This document shows, piece after piece, positions 7,660 through 17,294 of a DNA stretch of 41,857 bases. Under the pieces are notes generated by a model. It searched no databases, had not been told where the DNA came from, and saw nothing but the letters and a program-made list of their open reading frames with translations. This stretch comes from Clostridia bacterium (GTDB lineage: Bacteria; Bacillota; Clostridia; Oscillospirales; CAG-272). A program made the position numbers and the translations under genes. Position 1 is the stretch's first letter, and each line of letters begins with the position of its first letter. The stretch lies in assembly GCA_017464565.1 (NCBI GenBank), contig JAFTZH010000044.1, positions 1 to 41,857 of the forward strand, given 5' to 3'.

Positions 7660-9099
7660 ATGAGAAAAACAAAAATCGTATGTACGATAGGTCCTGCCTG
7701 CAATAACGAAGAAACCCTTAAGAGAATGTGCCTTGCCGGAATGAACGTCGCAAGACTCAACTTTTCGCACGGAACGCACGAGGATCATCTTAAAACTATA
7801 AATCTTATCAAAAAAGTCCGCGAGGAGCTGGATATGCCAATAGCCATACTTCTCGACACCAAGGGTCCCGAGTTCAGAATAGGAACCTTCAAGGACGGCA
7901 AGATAGACCTTAACGACAACGACAAATTTACCTTTACGACAGAGGATATTGAGGGAGACCAAAACAGAGTATCGGTAAACTATAAGGGACTTCCCGCCGA
8001 TATGGCACCAGGGGACAGAATACTCCTCAATAACGGTCTCGTTATATTCACCGTCGAGAGTGTTACCGACACTGACATAAACTGTCGGGTAGACGTGGGC
8101 GGCGAGCTTTCCAACAGAAAAAGTATGAGCTTTCCCAATAAGGTGCTCAAGCAAATATACCTGAGCGAGTACGACAAGAGCGACATACTTTTCGGAATCG
8201 AGAACGAGGTCGATTTTATCGCCTGCTCCTTCGTCTCGACGAGACAGGACCTTATAGACGTCAATAATTTCATACACGAAAATCACGGTGAAGGAATAGA
8301 TATCATCGCAAAGATAGAAAACCGTTCGGGCGTTGATAATATCGCCGAGATATGCAAGGAATGCGACGGAATTATGATAGGCAGAGGCGATATGGGCGTC
8401 GAGATACCCTTTGAGGAGCTTCCCGGCATACAGAAGCATCTGATAACCACCTGCCGCCTGCTCGGAAAACGAGTTATCACCGCTACCGAGATGCTTGAGT
8501 CTATGATACACAATCCGAGACCGACGAGAGCCGAGATATCCGACGTTGCAAACGCCGTGTACGACGGAACGAGTGCCATTATGCTCTCGGGAGAGACCGC
8601 GGCGGGAAAATATCCCGTCCTCACGGTAAGTACTATGTCAAAGATAGCCGAGCAGACCGAGCAGAATATAAATTACGAAAAAATGTTCAGGGATTCCGAG
8701 TTTATAATCAAAAACACCGTGGACGCCATATCCCACGCGACCTGCGGTATGGCGGTTGACATCAAGGCAAGAGCCATAGTTGCCTGCTCTCTTTCGGGTA
8801 TGACCGCTCGTATGGTCTCCCGCTTCCGCCCGCCCGTCGATATAATAGGAATGACCACCGACGAAAAGACCTGGAGAAAGCTCGCCCTCTCGTGGGGAGT
8901 TCTCCCCGTGATAGCCGAGACCTTCAGCTCTCCCGACATTCTCTTCTATAACGCAAAGAAGATAGCCGCGCAGTGTATGAATCTTGCCGCGGGCGACAAG
9001 GTCGTAATAACGGGAGGTCTTACCAATGGACACTCGGGTAACACCGACATTATAAAGATAGAGACGATCTCGGGAAAATCAAACTCTAAAAAGCAGTAA
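7660..9099 (+). CDS. pyk: Pyruvate kinase, 479 residues
   Basis: It catalyses the last step of glycolysis: phosphoenolpyruvate plus ADP gives pyruvate plus ATP. The N-terminal barrel begins KTKIVCTIGPAC, followed by MNVARLNFSHGTHEDH (substrate Arg/Asn site) and LLDTKGPEFRIG. The catalytic lysine lies in IIAKIENRSGVDNI, metal ligands are in GIMIGRGDMGVEIP, and the family signature ATEMLESMIHNPRPTRAE is present. The C-terminal allosteric domain is present (AIVACSLSGMTARMVSRFRP), but the extra PEP-utiliser-like domain of Bacillus enzymes is absent, so the length is the ordinary ~475. It has its own promoter and terminator and no operon partners. No catalytic residue appears to be missing. Confidence 0.97.
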   Translation: MRKTKIVCTIGPACNNEETLKRMCLAGMNVARLNFSHGTHEDHLKTINLIKKVREELDMPIAILLDTKGPEFRIGTFKDGKIDLNDNDKFTFTTEDIEGDQNRVSVNYKGLPADMAPGDRILLNNGLVIFTVESVTDTDINCRVDVGGELSNRKSMSFPNKVLKQIYLSEYDKSDILFGIENEVDFIACSFVSTRQDLIDVNNFIHENHGEGIDIIAKIENRSGVDNIAEICKECDGIMIGRGDMGVEIPFEELPGIQKHLITTCRLLGKRVITATEMLESMIHNPRPTRAEISDVANAVYDGTSAIMLSGETAAGKYPVLTVSTMSKIAEQTEQNINYEKMFRDSEFIIKNTVDAISHATCGMAVDIKARAIVACSLSGMTARMVSRFRPPVDIIGMTTDEKTWRKLALSWGVLPVIAETFSSPDILFYNAKKIAAQCMNLAAGDKVVITGGLTNGHSGNTDIIKIETISGKSNSKKQ

Positions 9100-9103
9100 A
9101 ACA

Positions 9104-9142
9104 AAAAACGGGCGTTCATCGGTTTTGGAACGCCCGTTTAAA
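9104..9142 (+). terminator. Terminator of pyk
   Basis: AAACGGGCGTTC and its partner GAACGCCCGTTT (around 9107-9140) form a strong stem, followed by an A/T-rich tail. It starts 5 bp after the pyk stop. Confidence 0.8.
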
Positions 9143-9301
9143 AAAGAATCGCTATAATTGATTTTGTCGATAAACTGTTGATTTTGTATTCAAATTTAAT
9201 TTACAAAAGCTGTATTTAATATTTTTCGTATTTATTGTATACTTTAATTTGACCTTAATATAACGTCGGTCAAAGTAATTTTTCGGAGGAAACCGCACGA
9301 T

Positions 9302-11053
9302 ATGCTGAAAACACTTTTGAAAAGCGTCCGCGAGTACAAGAAAGCCTCTATACTCGCGCCGTTTTTTGTTGCCGCCGAGGTGGTTATGGAATGTATAATC
9401 CCTTTCGTAACGGCAAAGCTCGTAAACACAATAGACTCCGAAGCGGGATTTGATATGACCACTCTCTTGAAGTACGGTCTCATTCTTCTGCTTCTCGCCG
9501 CGGCGTCGCTCACCTTTGGCGCGCTTTCCGCGCACTTTTGTTCTATAGCCTCCTGCGGATTCGCCAAAAACCTCAGGCACGATATGTACTATTCAATTCA
9601 GGACTTCTCGTTTACGAATATAGATAAATTCTCAACGTCGAGTCTTGTTACCCGTCTCACCACTGACATAAACAACGTACAGATCTCGTATATGATGATA
9701 ATAAGAACTGCCGTGCGTTCCCCGCTTATGCTTATATTTGCGCTCACTATGGCGATAATCGTAAGCCCCAAGGTCTCGGTCGCGTTCGCGGTCATAATAC
9801 CCGTGCTCGCCGTAGGTCTTTTTCTGATAATAAAAAATTCGTGGGGTATCTTCCACTCGGTATTTAAAAAATACGACGCTCTCAATAACTCCATTCAGGA
9901 AAACGTAAGCGGAATGAGAGTGGTAAAGGCGTTCGTCAGAGAGAAATACGAAACCGAAAAGTTCAAAAAAGCTTCGGACGATGTATGCAACGATTTCACC
10001 AAAGCCGAGAAAATACTTGCGCTCAACAATCCCCTTATGCAATTCTGTATGAACGCGCTTATGGTAATCGTCTGCTTCATCGGCTCGCGTCTTATCATCA
10101 CCTCGGGAGAAAGCGAGCTTATGATAGGCGAGCTTTCGGCTCTCATAACATACGGAGTACAGATACTTATGAGCCTTATGATGCTCTCTATGATAATCGT
10201 TATGATAGCAATGTCCGTCGCCTCGGCAAAGCGTATCACCGAAGTGCTGAATGAAAAAAGCTCTATTCTCAATCCCGAAAATCCCGTAACCGAGGTTTCG
10301 GACGGCAGCATAGTCTTTGACGGAGTAAGCTTCAAGTACAGTGAAACCGCGGAAGCGTTTGCTCTTTCAAATATCAATCTTTCGATAGCCTCGGGAGAAA
10401 CGGTGGGCATCATCGGAGGCACGGGAAGCAGCAAAACCTCGCTCATACAGCTTATCCCCCGTCTTTACGACGTTACCGAGGGAACCCTCACTGTAGGCGG
10501 CGTAAACGTAAAGAAATACGATATAGAAACACTTCGCAATAACGTCGCGGTAGTGCTTCAGAAAAATATTCTTTTCTCTGGAACCATAAAGGAAAATCTC
10601 CGCTGGGGAGACCCCGACGCCACCGACGAGGAGATGGAGCGCATATGCCGGCTCGCGCAGGCAGACGAGTTCATACAAAAGCTCCCCGATAAATACGATA
10701 CCTATATCGAACAGGGCGGAGCAAACGTTTCCGGCGGACAGAAACAGCGTCTCTGTATCGCCCGCGCCCTTCTTAAAAAGCCGAAGATACTCATTCTCGA
10801 CGACTCGACGAGCGCGGTAGACACAAAAACCGACGCGCTTATCCGAAAAGCCTTTGCCGAAGAAATACCCGGCACCACGAAAATCATAATCGCTCAGAGA
10901 ATTTCCTCCGTTCAGCACGCCGACAAGATAATAGTTATGGAAAACGGAAAAATAGAATCTATCGGAAGCCACGACGAGCTTATGGAAAAGAGTCCGATAT
11001 ACCGCGAGGTATACGAATCTCAGGTAAACGGAGGTGAGCAGGACGATGAGTAA
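9302..11053 (+). CDS. ABC exporter half-transporter with a degenerate ATP site, 583 residues
   Basis: It is one half of a heterodimeric type IV (LmrA/BmrCD-like) ABC exporter in the cytoplasmic membrane. The first ~320 residues hold six predicted membrane helices. The ATPase domain has a Walker A of GGTGSSKT (372-379), with Ser in place of the usual Gly before the Lys. The signature is NVSGGQKQRLCIARA, and the Walker B is LILDDSTSAVD. The catalytic Glu is replaced by Asp501, the hallmark of the non-hydrolysing site in heterodimeric exporters such as BmrC and TM287. A GGAGG ribosome site precedes the ATG. The gene overlaps its partner by 8 bp, so the two are coupled. The substrate cannot be predicted; drugs, lipids or peptides are possible. 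Confidence 0.92.
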   Translation: MLKTLLKSVREYKKASILAPFFVAAEVVMECIIPFVTAKLVNTIDSEAGFDMTTLLKYGLILLLLAAASLTFGALSAHFCSIASCGFAKNLRHDMYYSIQDFSFTNIDKFSTSSLVTRLTTDINNVQISYMMIIRTAVRSPLMLIFALTMAIIVSPKVSVAFAVIIPVLAVGLFLIIKNSWGIFHSVFKKYDALNNSIQENVSGMRVVKAFVREKYETEKFKKASDDVCNDFTKAEKILALNNPLMQFCMNALMVIVCFIGSRLIITSGESELMIGELSALITYGVQILMSLMMLSMIIVMIAMSVASAKRITEVLNEKSSILNPENPVTEVSDGSIVFDGVSFKYSETAEAFALSNINLSIASGETVGIIGGTGSSKTSLIQLIPRLYDVTEGTLTVGGVNVKKYDIETLRNNVAVVLQKNILFSGTIKENLRWGDPDATDEEMERICRLAQADEFIQKLPDKYDTYIEQGGANVSGGQKQRLCIARALLKKPKILILDDSTSAVDTKTDALIRKAFAEEIPGTTKIIIAQRISSVQHADKIIVMENGKIESIGSHDELMEKSPIYREVYESQVNGGEQDDE

Positions 11054-12962
11054 AAACGAAAAAACGCAGATGAAAAGACCTCCCGTAAAAAAAGGGATTA
11101 TGAAGCGCCTCTTTAAGCTCCTCTTTGCCGATTACAAGAAACAGCTTATAGTAGTAGCGGTATGTATAGTCCTCTCTGCTCTCGGCTCCACCGTTTCAAG
11201 CCTCTTTATGAATACGCTTATCACCGACATCGGCTTGGGACTTGAAAACGGCTGGGACTCGGTCAAGAGTAAAATATTTACGATAATAGGCGTTATGTGC
11301 GCTATATACGCCGTGGGTATAGCCGCATCCTTTATTTACACAAGGCTTATGGCGAAGGTAACGCAGGGATTTTTGAACAAGACACGCCAGAAAATGTTCG
11401 AGGGAATGGAAAAGCTCCCGATAAAGTATTTCGACACCACGCATCACGGCGATATAATGTCTTATTACACCAACGATATAGATACGCTCCGAGAGCTTGT
11501 ATCCCGCTGTATCCCGCAGCTTCTGAACTCGGGACTTATCCTCGCATTGCTCGTTTTCAATATGCTCTACCTCAGCGTATGGCTCACGCTTATTATTTTC
11601 CTCGGCGTTATCGCGATGGTAATCGTTACCAAGAAGATAGGCGGAAACAGCGCGAAGTACTTTATGAAACAGCAAAAGTCCATCGGTAAGACCGAGGGCT
11701 TTATCGAAGAGATGATGAACGGACAGAAGGTAGTCAAGGTATTCTGTCACGAAAAGCAGAGCGGCAAGGATTTTGACGAGGTAAACGAAGCGCTCTGCAA
11801 CGACGCTACCAAGGCGAACAGATTCGCGAATATCTTAATGCCTATTATGGGAAATATCGGAAACACCCTGTACGTTCTCGTCGCTATAACGGGCGGAGCT
11901 ATTCTGCTCGCGGGCAATATCCCGAACGTCTCTCTTCAGGGCGCGGCGTTCTCGATAGCGGTAGTGGTTCCCTTCATAAATATGGCGAGACAGTTCACCC
12001 AGAACGTAAGCCAGGTATCTCAGCAGCTCAACTCGATAGTTATGGCTATGGCGGGCGCGGGACGAGTATTCAATCTTATGGACGAGAAGCCCGAGACCGA
12101 CGAGGGATACGTTACGCTGGTCAACGCAAAAGAGATTGACGGAAAAATAGTCGAATGTGAGGAGCGCACGGGTACGTGGGCTTGGAAGCATCCCCACTCG
12201 GCAGACGGAAGCGTAACCTATACGAAGCTCGAGGGAGACGTAAGAATAGAGCATATGGATTTCGGATACGTCCCCGAAAAGCTTGTGCTTCACGATATAA
12301 CGCTTTACGCGGAACCGGGGCAGAAGGTTGCCTTCGTAGGAGCCACGGGCGCGGGTAAAACGACTATAACCAACCTTATAAACAGATTTTACGATATCGA
12401 CGACGGAAAGATACGCTACGACGGTATCAATATAAATAAAATAAAGAAAGCCGACCTTCGCCGTTCTCTCGGAATAGTTCTTCAGGACACCAATCTCTTT
12501 ACGGGAACGGTTATGGACAATATACGCTACGGTAAGCTTGACGCTACGGACGACGAATGTATAAAGGCGGCAAAGCTCGCCAACGCGCACGACTTTATAA
12601 CCAGACTTCCGAACGGCTACGACACTATGCTCACATCCAACGGCGCAAATCTCTCGCAAGGTCAGCGTCAGCTCATCTCTATCGCGAGAGCGGCGGCAGC
12701 AGACCCGCCATGTCTGATACTTGACGAGGCGACCTCGTCTATCGACACGCGAACCGAGGCTATCGTTCAGCGCGGTATGGACGCTCTTATGAAGGGCAGA
12801 ACGGTATTCGTCATAGCACATAGGCTATCGACGGTACGCAATTCAGACGTTATTATGGTACTTGAGGGCGGCGTTATAATCGAACGCGGCGACCACGAAA
12901 AGCTCATAGCCGAAAAAGGCAAATATTATCAGCTCTATACGGGAGCATTTGAGCTTGAATAA
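11046..12962 (+). CDS. ABC exporter half-transporter with a canonical ATP site, 638 residues
   Basis: This is the partner of the upstream half-transporter. An N-terminal cytoplasmic extension of ~40 basic residues leads into six membrane helices. The nucleotide-binding domain has Walker A GATGAGKTT, signature NLSQGQRQLISIARA and Walker B LILDEATSSID with the catalytic Glu561 intact. A 40-residue insertion with Trp and His (around GTWAWKHPHSADG) precedes the ATPase domain, as in many clostridial members of this subfamily. The ATG at 11046 is chosen because GAGGTGAG ends 7 bp before it; the GTG at 11034 overlaps that ribosome site. Together the two genes form a complete exporter with one degenerate and one active ATP site. 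The substrate is unknown. Confidence 0.92.
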   Translation: MSKNEKTQMKRPPVKKGIMKRLFKLLFADYKKQLIVVAVCIVLSALGSTVSSLFMNTLITDIGLGLENGWDSVKSKIFTIIGVMCAIYAVGIAASFIYTRLMAKVTQGFLNKTRQKMFEGMEKLPIKYFDTTHHGDIMSYYTNDIDTLRELVSRCIPQLLNSGLILALLVFNMLYLSVWLTLIIFLGVIAMVIVTKKIGGNSAKYFMKQQKSIGKTEGFIEEMMNGQKVVKVFCHEKQSGKDFDEVNEALCNDATKANRFANILMPIMGNIGNTLYVLVAITGGAILLAGNIPNVSLQGAAFSIAVVVPFINMARQFTQNVSQVSQQLNSIVMAMAGAGRVFNLMDEKPETDEGYVTLVNAKEIDGKIVECEERTGTWAWKHPHSADGSVTYTKLEGDVRIEHMDFGYVPEKLVLHDITLYAEPGQKVAFVGATGAGKTTITNLINRFYDIDDGKIRYDGININKIKKADLRRSLGIVLQDTNLFTGTVMDNIRYGKLDATDDECIKAAKLANAHDFITRLPNGYDTMLTSNGANLSQGQRQLISIARAAAADPPCLILDEATSSIDTRTEAIVQRGMDALMKGRTVFVIAHRLSTVRNSDVIMVLEGGVIIERGDHEKLIAEKGKYYQLYTGAFELE

Positions 12963-12993
12963 AGCTAAAAAGCAATAAAACCGTGTTTTCTTT

Positions 12994-13027
12994 TCCGTTT
13001 TCTTTCACTGATAAAAAAGAAAACGGA
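12994..13027 (+). terminator. Hairpin after the ABC exporter pair
   Basis: CCGTTTTCTTT (12995-13005) pairs with AAAGAAAACGG (13016-13026). No T run follows on the plus strand, so termination is likely but not certain. Confidence 0.45.
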
Positions 13028-13097
13028 GCCTTGAATACGCAAATTTACGAAAATTTCGTTTTATATATATAAATCTTGATATGACACGGGGGATAAA

Positions 13098-16031
13098 ATG
13101 ACAGAAATCAAAAAAACACCCTATTCGCTCGGTATAGACATAGGCTCTACCACGGCGAAGATAGTTCTCAGAAAAAACGAGGAAATATTGTTTGAAAAAT
13201 ACGAGCGCCATATGTCGCAGGTGCGCCAAAAAACTCTTGAGCTTCTTGAACAGATAAAGCCCTACGTCGAGGACGAGGAATTTACCGTCGCGCTTTCGGG
13301 CTCGGCAGGACTCGGACTTGCCGAATCGGCGGGTATTCCTTTCGTACAGGAGGTATTCGCGACGGGAGAGCTGGTAAAAAAGCTCTGCCCCGACACCTCT
13401 GCCGTTATTGAGCTTGGAGGAGAGGACGCGAAGATAATATTCTTCGACGGAGGAACCGACGAGAGAATGAACGGAACCTGCGCGGGAGGCACGGGCGCCT
13501 TCATCGACCAGATGGCTACCTTGCTCGACGTAAGCGCCGACGAGATGGATGAGCTGAGCCTCGGCTGTTCAAGAATATATCCTATCGCTTCCCGCTGCGG
13601 AGTGTTCGCGAAAACCGATATCCAGCCTCTCTTGAATCAAGGAGCGCGCAAGGAGGACGTTGCCGCAAGTATATATCAAGCTGTCGTAAACCAAACGATA
13701 GCGGGACTCGCGCAGGGCAGAAGAATAAAAGGAAAGGTACTCTTTCTCGGAGGTCCTCTCTATTACTGCCGCGGACTCCGCGAGCGGTTCAGAGAAACCC
13801 TCGGACTCTCGGAGGAGGAAGCGCCCTGCCCCGAATACGCGCGCTTTGCCGTCGCGCTCGGAGCTTCCATTTACGCGGAGCGCACGGGACACTGCACGAC
13901 TCTTGACGAGCTTTCAGGCTCGGTAAGAGAGAACATAAACGTCGGAAGCGTCTCGAACAGACTATCCCCTCTTTTTGAAAACGAAAACGAGTACGAGCTC
14001 TTCCGTTCACGCCACGAAAAAGCGTCGGTAGAAGAAAGAGATATAAACACGTATTCGGGACGCGCTTATCTCGGAATAGACTGCGGAAGCACCACCACGA
14101 AGATAGTTCTTTTGTCAGACGACAAAAAAATTCTCTACTCATTCTACGACTCCAACCGCGGAAACCCCGTCGAGATAGTCAGAGACCAGCTTCAAAAGAT
14201 ATACTCTCTTACGGGAGACAGAATAAAAATATGCGGAAGCGCGGTTACCGGATACGGCGAGGAGCTTATCAAGCACGCATTCGGCGTAGATATGGGTATA
14301 GTCGAGACTATCGCGCACTACACCGCCGCCAAATACTTTATGCCCGACGTCGATTTTATTCTCGACATCGGAGGACAGGATATAAAATGCTTTAAGATAA
14401 AGAACGGGGCGATAGACAGCATTATGCTAAACGAGGCGTGCTCGTCGGGCTGCGGCTCGTTTATCGAGACCTTCGCGAAATCTATGGGATATTCGATAGA
14501 CGAATTTGCGAAAAAGGGTCTTTTCAGCAAGGCACCCGTAAATCTCGGAAGCAGATGCACCGTATTTATGAATTCTTCGGTAAAGCAATCACAGCGCGAC
14601 GGAGCCACCGTGGAGGATATATCGGCGGGACTTTCGGTAAGCGTTGTCAAAAATGCGATATACAAGGTCATAAGAGCCGCGAGCGCGGCGGAGCTTGGCG
14701 AGCATATCGTCGTTCAGGGCGGTACCTTCTACAACGACGCCGTACTGCGCGCCTTTGAGCTTGAGCTGTCCCAAAACGTTATCCGTCCCGCGATAGCCGG
14801 ACTTATGGGAGCTTACGGAGCGGCTCTCTGCTCGATGAAGCTTGAGCAAAGCTCTATAATATCCCCCGATGAGCTTGGCAGCTTTACTCATTCCTCAAAA
14901 TCGGCAATATGCAAGGGCTGTACCAACAACTGTCATCTTACCGTCAATCTGTTCTCTGGCGGTCATAAATTCATATCGGGTAACCAGTGCGAAAAGGGGC
15001 TGGGTATTACCGAAGCGGCGGAAAAGCTCCCCAACCTTCACGCCTTCAAGCGCGATTATTTCTCGTCGCTCGAAGCCAAGAACGGCGGACGCGGAGTAAT
15101 AGGGCTTCCTCTTGCCCTCGGTATGTACGAGCTTCTGCCTCTCTGGCACACTCTTTTCACCGAGCTTGGCTTTAAGGTTGAGGTCTCACAGCTCTCGACC
15201 AAGCGCACGTATGAAAAAGGACAGTTTTCTATCCCCTCCGATACCGCCTGCTACCCCGCCAAAATTATGCACGGACATATTGAGGAGCTGGTAGATAAAA
15301 AAGTAACCGCTATTTTCTACCCCTGTCTTACTTATAACATAGACGAAAAATATTCCGACAACCATTACAACTGCCCGGTCGTCGCTTACTACTCCGAGCT
15401 TCTGAACGGCAACGTGGATTCTCTCGGCAAGGTCAAGTTTCTATACCCTTATCTTAATATCAACGACCGCCGTGAGCTCGTCGCGGAGCTTTTGAAATAT
15501 TTCAGAGAAAATCTCGGAGATTTCAACAAGCGCGAGATATCGAGAGCCGTAAAGCTTGCCTTCGCCGCTTACGAAAAATATATGTCCGACGTAAAACGCG
15601 CGGGTGAGGAAGCTATCGCTTACGCGAGACGCAGCGGAAAACGCATTATGATTCTTGCGGGCAGACCCTACCACGTAGACCCCGAGATAGGTCACGGTAT
15701 CGACAAGCTTGCCTCATCTCTCGGATTTGTCGTCGTCAGTGAGGACAGCGTGTATCATCTGACAGAACCCGCGCGTGTCGCCGTCCTCAATCAGTGGACC
15801 TATCACGCAAGGCTTTACCGCGCGGCAAAGCTCGCCGCCGAAAACTCGGATATACAGCTCGTTCAGCTAGTCTCCTTCGGCTGCGGCGTCGACGCTATAA
15901 CTACCGACGAGGTAAGAGCTATTCTTGAGTCAAAAGGTAAATTCTATACACAGATAAAAATAGACGAGATAACCAATCTCGGAGCCGTCAAAATACGTCT
16001 GCGAAGTCTTATCGGCGCGCTCGATCAATAA
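13098..16031 (+). CDS. 2-hydroxyacyl-CoA dehydratase activase-type protein, double ATPase domain, 977 residues
   Basis: The protein belongs to the BadF/BadG/BcrA/BcrD ATPase family, whose members use ATP to push a low-potential electron into an iron-sulfur partner. Two ASKHA ATPase domains are fused: LGIDIGSTTAKIVL starts the first and LGIDCGSTTTKIVL the second (about residue 324). Each has cysteines matching the [4Fe-4S] ligands of HgdC: Cys128 (NGTCAGGTGAF) and Cys167 (SRCGVF) in the first, Cys448/Cys452 and Cys487 (SRCTVF) in the second. A further cluster site is likely at Cys605, Cys608, Cys612 and Cys631. The C-terminal third matches the DUF2229 part (SDTACYPAKIMHGH, GRPYHVDPEIGHG, SFGCGVDA). 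The HgdB-like partner follows 16 bp downstream. The physiological substrate is unknown. Confidence 0.9.
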   Translation: MTEIKKTPYSLGIDIGSTTAKIVLRKNEEILFEKYERHMSQVRQKTLELLEQIKPYVEDEEFTVALSGSAGLGLAESAGIPFVQEVFATGELVKKLCPDTSAVIELGGEDAKIIFFDGGTDERMNGTCAGGTGAFIDQMATLLDVSADEMDELSLGCSRIYPIASRCGVFAKTDIQPLLNQGARKEDVAASIYQAVVNQTIAGLAQGRRIKGKVLFLGGPLYYCRGLRERFRETLGLSEEEAPCPEYARFAVALGASIYAERTGHCTTLDELSGSVRENINVGSVSNRLSPLFENENEYELFRSRHEKASVEERDINTYSGRAYLGIDCGSTTTKIVLLSDDKKILYSFYDSNRGNPVEIVRDQLQKIYSLTGDRIKICGSAVTGYGEELIKHAFGVDMGIVETIAHYTAAKYFMPDVDFILDIGGQDIKCFKIKNGAIDSIMLNEACSSGCGSFIETFAKSMGYSIDEFAKKGLFSKAPVNLGSRCTVFMNSSVKQSQRDGATVEDISAGLSVSVVKNAIYKVIRAASAAELGEHIVVQGGTFYNDAVLRAFELELSQNVIRPAIAGLMGAYGAALCSMKLEQSSIISPDELGSFTHSSKSAICKGCTNNCHLTVNLFSGGHKFISGNQCEKGLGITEAAEKLPNLHAFKRDYFSSLEAKNGGRGVIGLPLALGMYELLPLWHTLFTELGFKVEVSQLSTKRTYEKGQFSIPSDTACYPAKIMHGHIEELVDKKVTAIFYPCLTYNIDEKYSDNHYNCPVVAYYSELLNGNVDSLGKVKFLYPYLNINDRRELVAELLKYFRENLGDFNKREISRAVKLAFAAYEKYMSDVKRAGEEAIAYARRSGKRIMILAGRPYHVDPEIGHGIDKLASSLGFVVVSEDSVYHLTEPARVAVLNQWTYHARLYRAAKLAAENSDIQLVQLVSFGCGVDAITTDEVRAILESKGKFYTQIKIDEITNLGAVKIRLRSLIGALDQ

Positions 16032-16047
16032 TTAAAGGAGTTATTTT

Positions 16048-17283
16048 ATGGAGAAAACCTATATTTCTTTTACTGAAGAGATGAAAAAAGACTATACGGT
16101 TCTTATACCGAATATGCTCCCTATGCACTTCGAGCTGATACGCCGCGTATTCGGAAATTACGGACTGCGTGCCGAGCTTCTTCTGACTCAGGGACAGAAG
16201 ATAAAGGATACGGGACTTAAATACGTACATAACGATACCTGCTATCCCGCCATCCTCGTTATAGGACAGTTTATAGACGCGCTTGAAAGCGGAAAGTACG
16301 ACCCGCACAAGGTCGCTCTCATTCTCTTTCAGACGGGCGGCGGCTGCCGTGCCTCAAACTACATAAACCTTTTGAGAAAAGCCTTGGCAAAAGCGGGATA
16401 CGGATACGTTCCCGTAATATCCTTCAGCCTTGCGGGAATAGAGGAGCACCCCGGCTTTAAGCTTTCAATTCCGATACTTCACAGGCTTATGTACGCTATT
16501 TTCTATGCGGATCTACTTATGTCCCTGCGCAATCAGTGCAGAACTTATGAGGTGCGCCGGGGAGAGAGCGAGGAGCTTGCGCAAAGATGGACCGAGCGCC
16601 TTTCAAACGAGATGAAGGATGAAAAAAAGGTGTCCTATAAAAAAGTAAAGGAAAATTATCGCCTTATAATAAACGATTTCAACGCCATTCCGCGAGAGGA
16701 GAAAAAGTGTCCCAAGGTTGGTGTGGTAGGAGAGATATTCGTCAAATATTCCCCTCTCGGAAACAACAACCTCGAAGATTTTCTCGTCAGCGAGGGCGCG
16801 GAAGTGGTAGTTCCGGGGCTTTTGGATTTCTGTCTGTACTGCCTCTATAATAATTTGATGGATACCAAGCTTTACGGCATCTCCAAGGTCAAATATCCGA
16901 TAATGAAGATAGCCTATAAATTCCTGCTGAAAAAGCAGCAGGACCTCATAAACATAATAAACGAGGACGGCAATTTCGACCCGCCCACCCCGTTCAGCCA
17001 TACGGTCTCGCTCATCAGCGGATATCTCGGTATCGGCACGAAAATGGGTGAGGGCTGGCTGCTCACCGCAGAAATGCTTGAGCTTGCCGACAAGGGCGTG
17101 CCGAATATCGTTTGCACCCAACCATTCGGTTGTCTGCCCAATCATATCTGCGGAAAAGGTATGATGAAGCCTATAAAGGAAAAGAATCCTAACATTAATA
17201 TAGTAGCTATCGACTACGACGCGGGCGCTACCGCCGTAAATCAGGAAAACAGAATAAAGCTTATGCTTGCTAATAGTAAGTAA
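16048..17283 (+). CDS. HgdB-like 2-hydroxyacyl-CoA dehydratase D-component family protein, 411 residues
   Basis: It resembles the HgdB/FldB-type subunit that carries a [4Fe-4S] (or double-cubane) cluster and receives electrons from the activase. Conserved-looking cysteines occur in HNDTCYPAILVIGQF, QTGGGCRASNY, LDFCLYCLYN and CTQPFGCLPNHICGKG. There is no membrane segment. An AAAGGAG ribosome site lies before the ATG, and the gene starts 16 bp after the activase stop, so the two are one operon. In related bacteria the two parts are often fused into one polypeptide of about 1400 residues; here they are separate. No acyl-CoA transferase, dehydrogenase or third subunit lies nearby, so this is more likely a stand-alone ATP-driven reductase than an amino acid fermentation dehydratase. 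That last point is inference. Confidence 0.88.
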   Translation: MEKTYISFTEEMKKDYTVLIPNMLPMHFELIRRVFGNYGLRAELLLTQGQKIKDTGLKYVHNDTCYPAILVIGQFIDALESGKYDPHKVALILFQTGGGCRASNYINLLRKALAKAGYGYVPVISFSLAGIEEHPGFKLSIPILHRLMYAIFYADLLMSLRNQCRTYEVRRGESEELAQRWTERLSNEMKDEKKVSYKKVKENYRLIINDFNAIPREEKKCPKVGVVGEIFVKYSPLGNNNLEDFLVSEGAEVVVPGLLDFCLYCLYNNLMDTKLYGISKVKYPIMKIAYKFLLKKQQDLINIINEDGNFDPPTPFSHTVSLISGYLGIGTKMGEGWLLTAEMLELADKGVPNIVCTQPFGCLPNHICGKGMMKPIKEKNPNINIVAIDYDAGATAVNQENRIKLMLANSK

Positions 17284-17294
17284 GTGTGAATTTT

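Noticed and set aside
11835..12821. A 328-codon minus-strand frame inside the second ABC exporter gene
   Set aside because: The plus-strand frame has all ABC motifs; the antisense product is Arg/Tyr-rich and without features.
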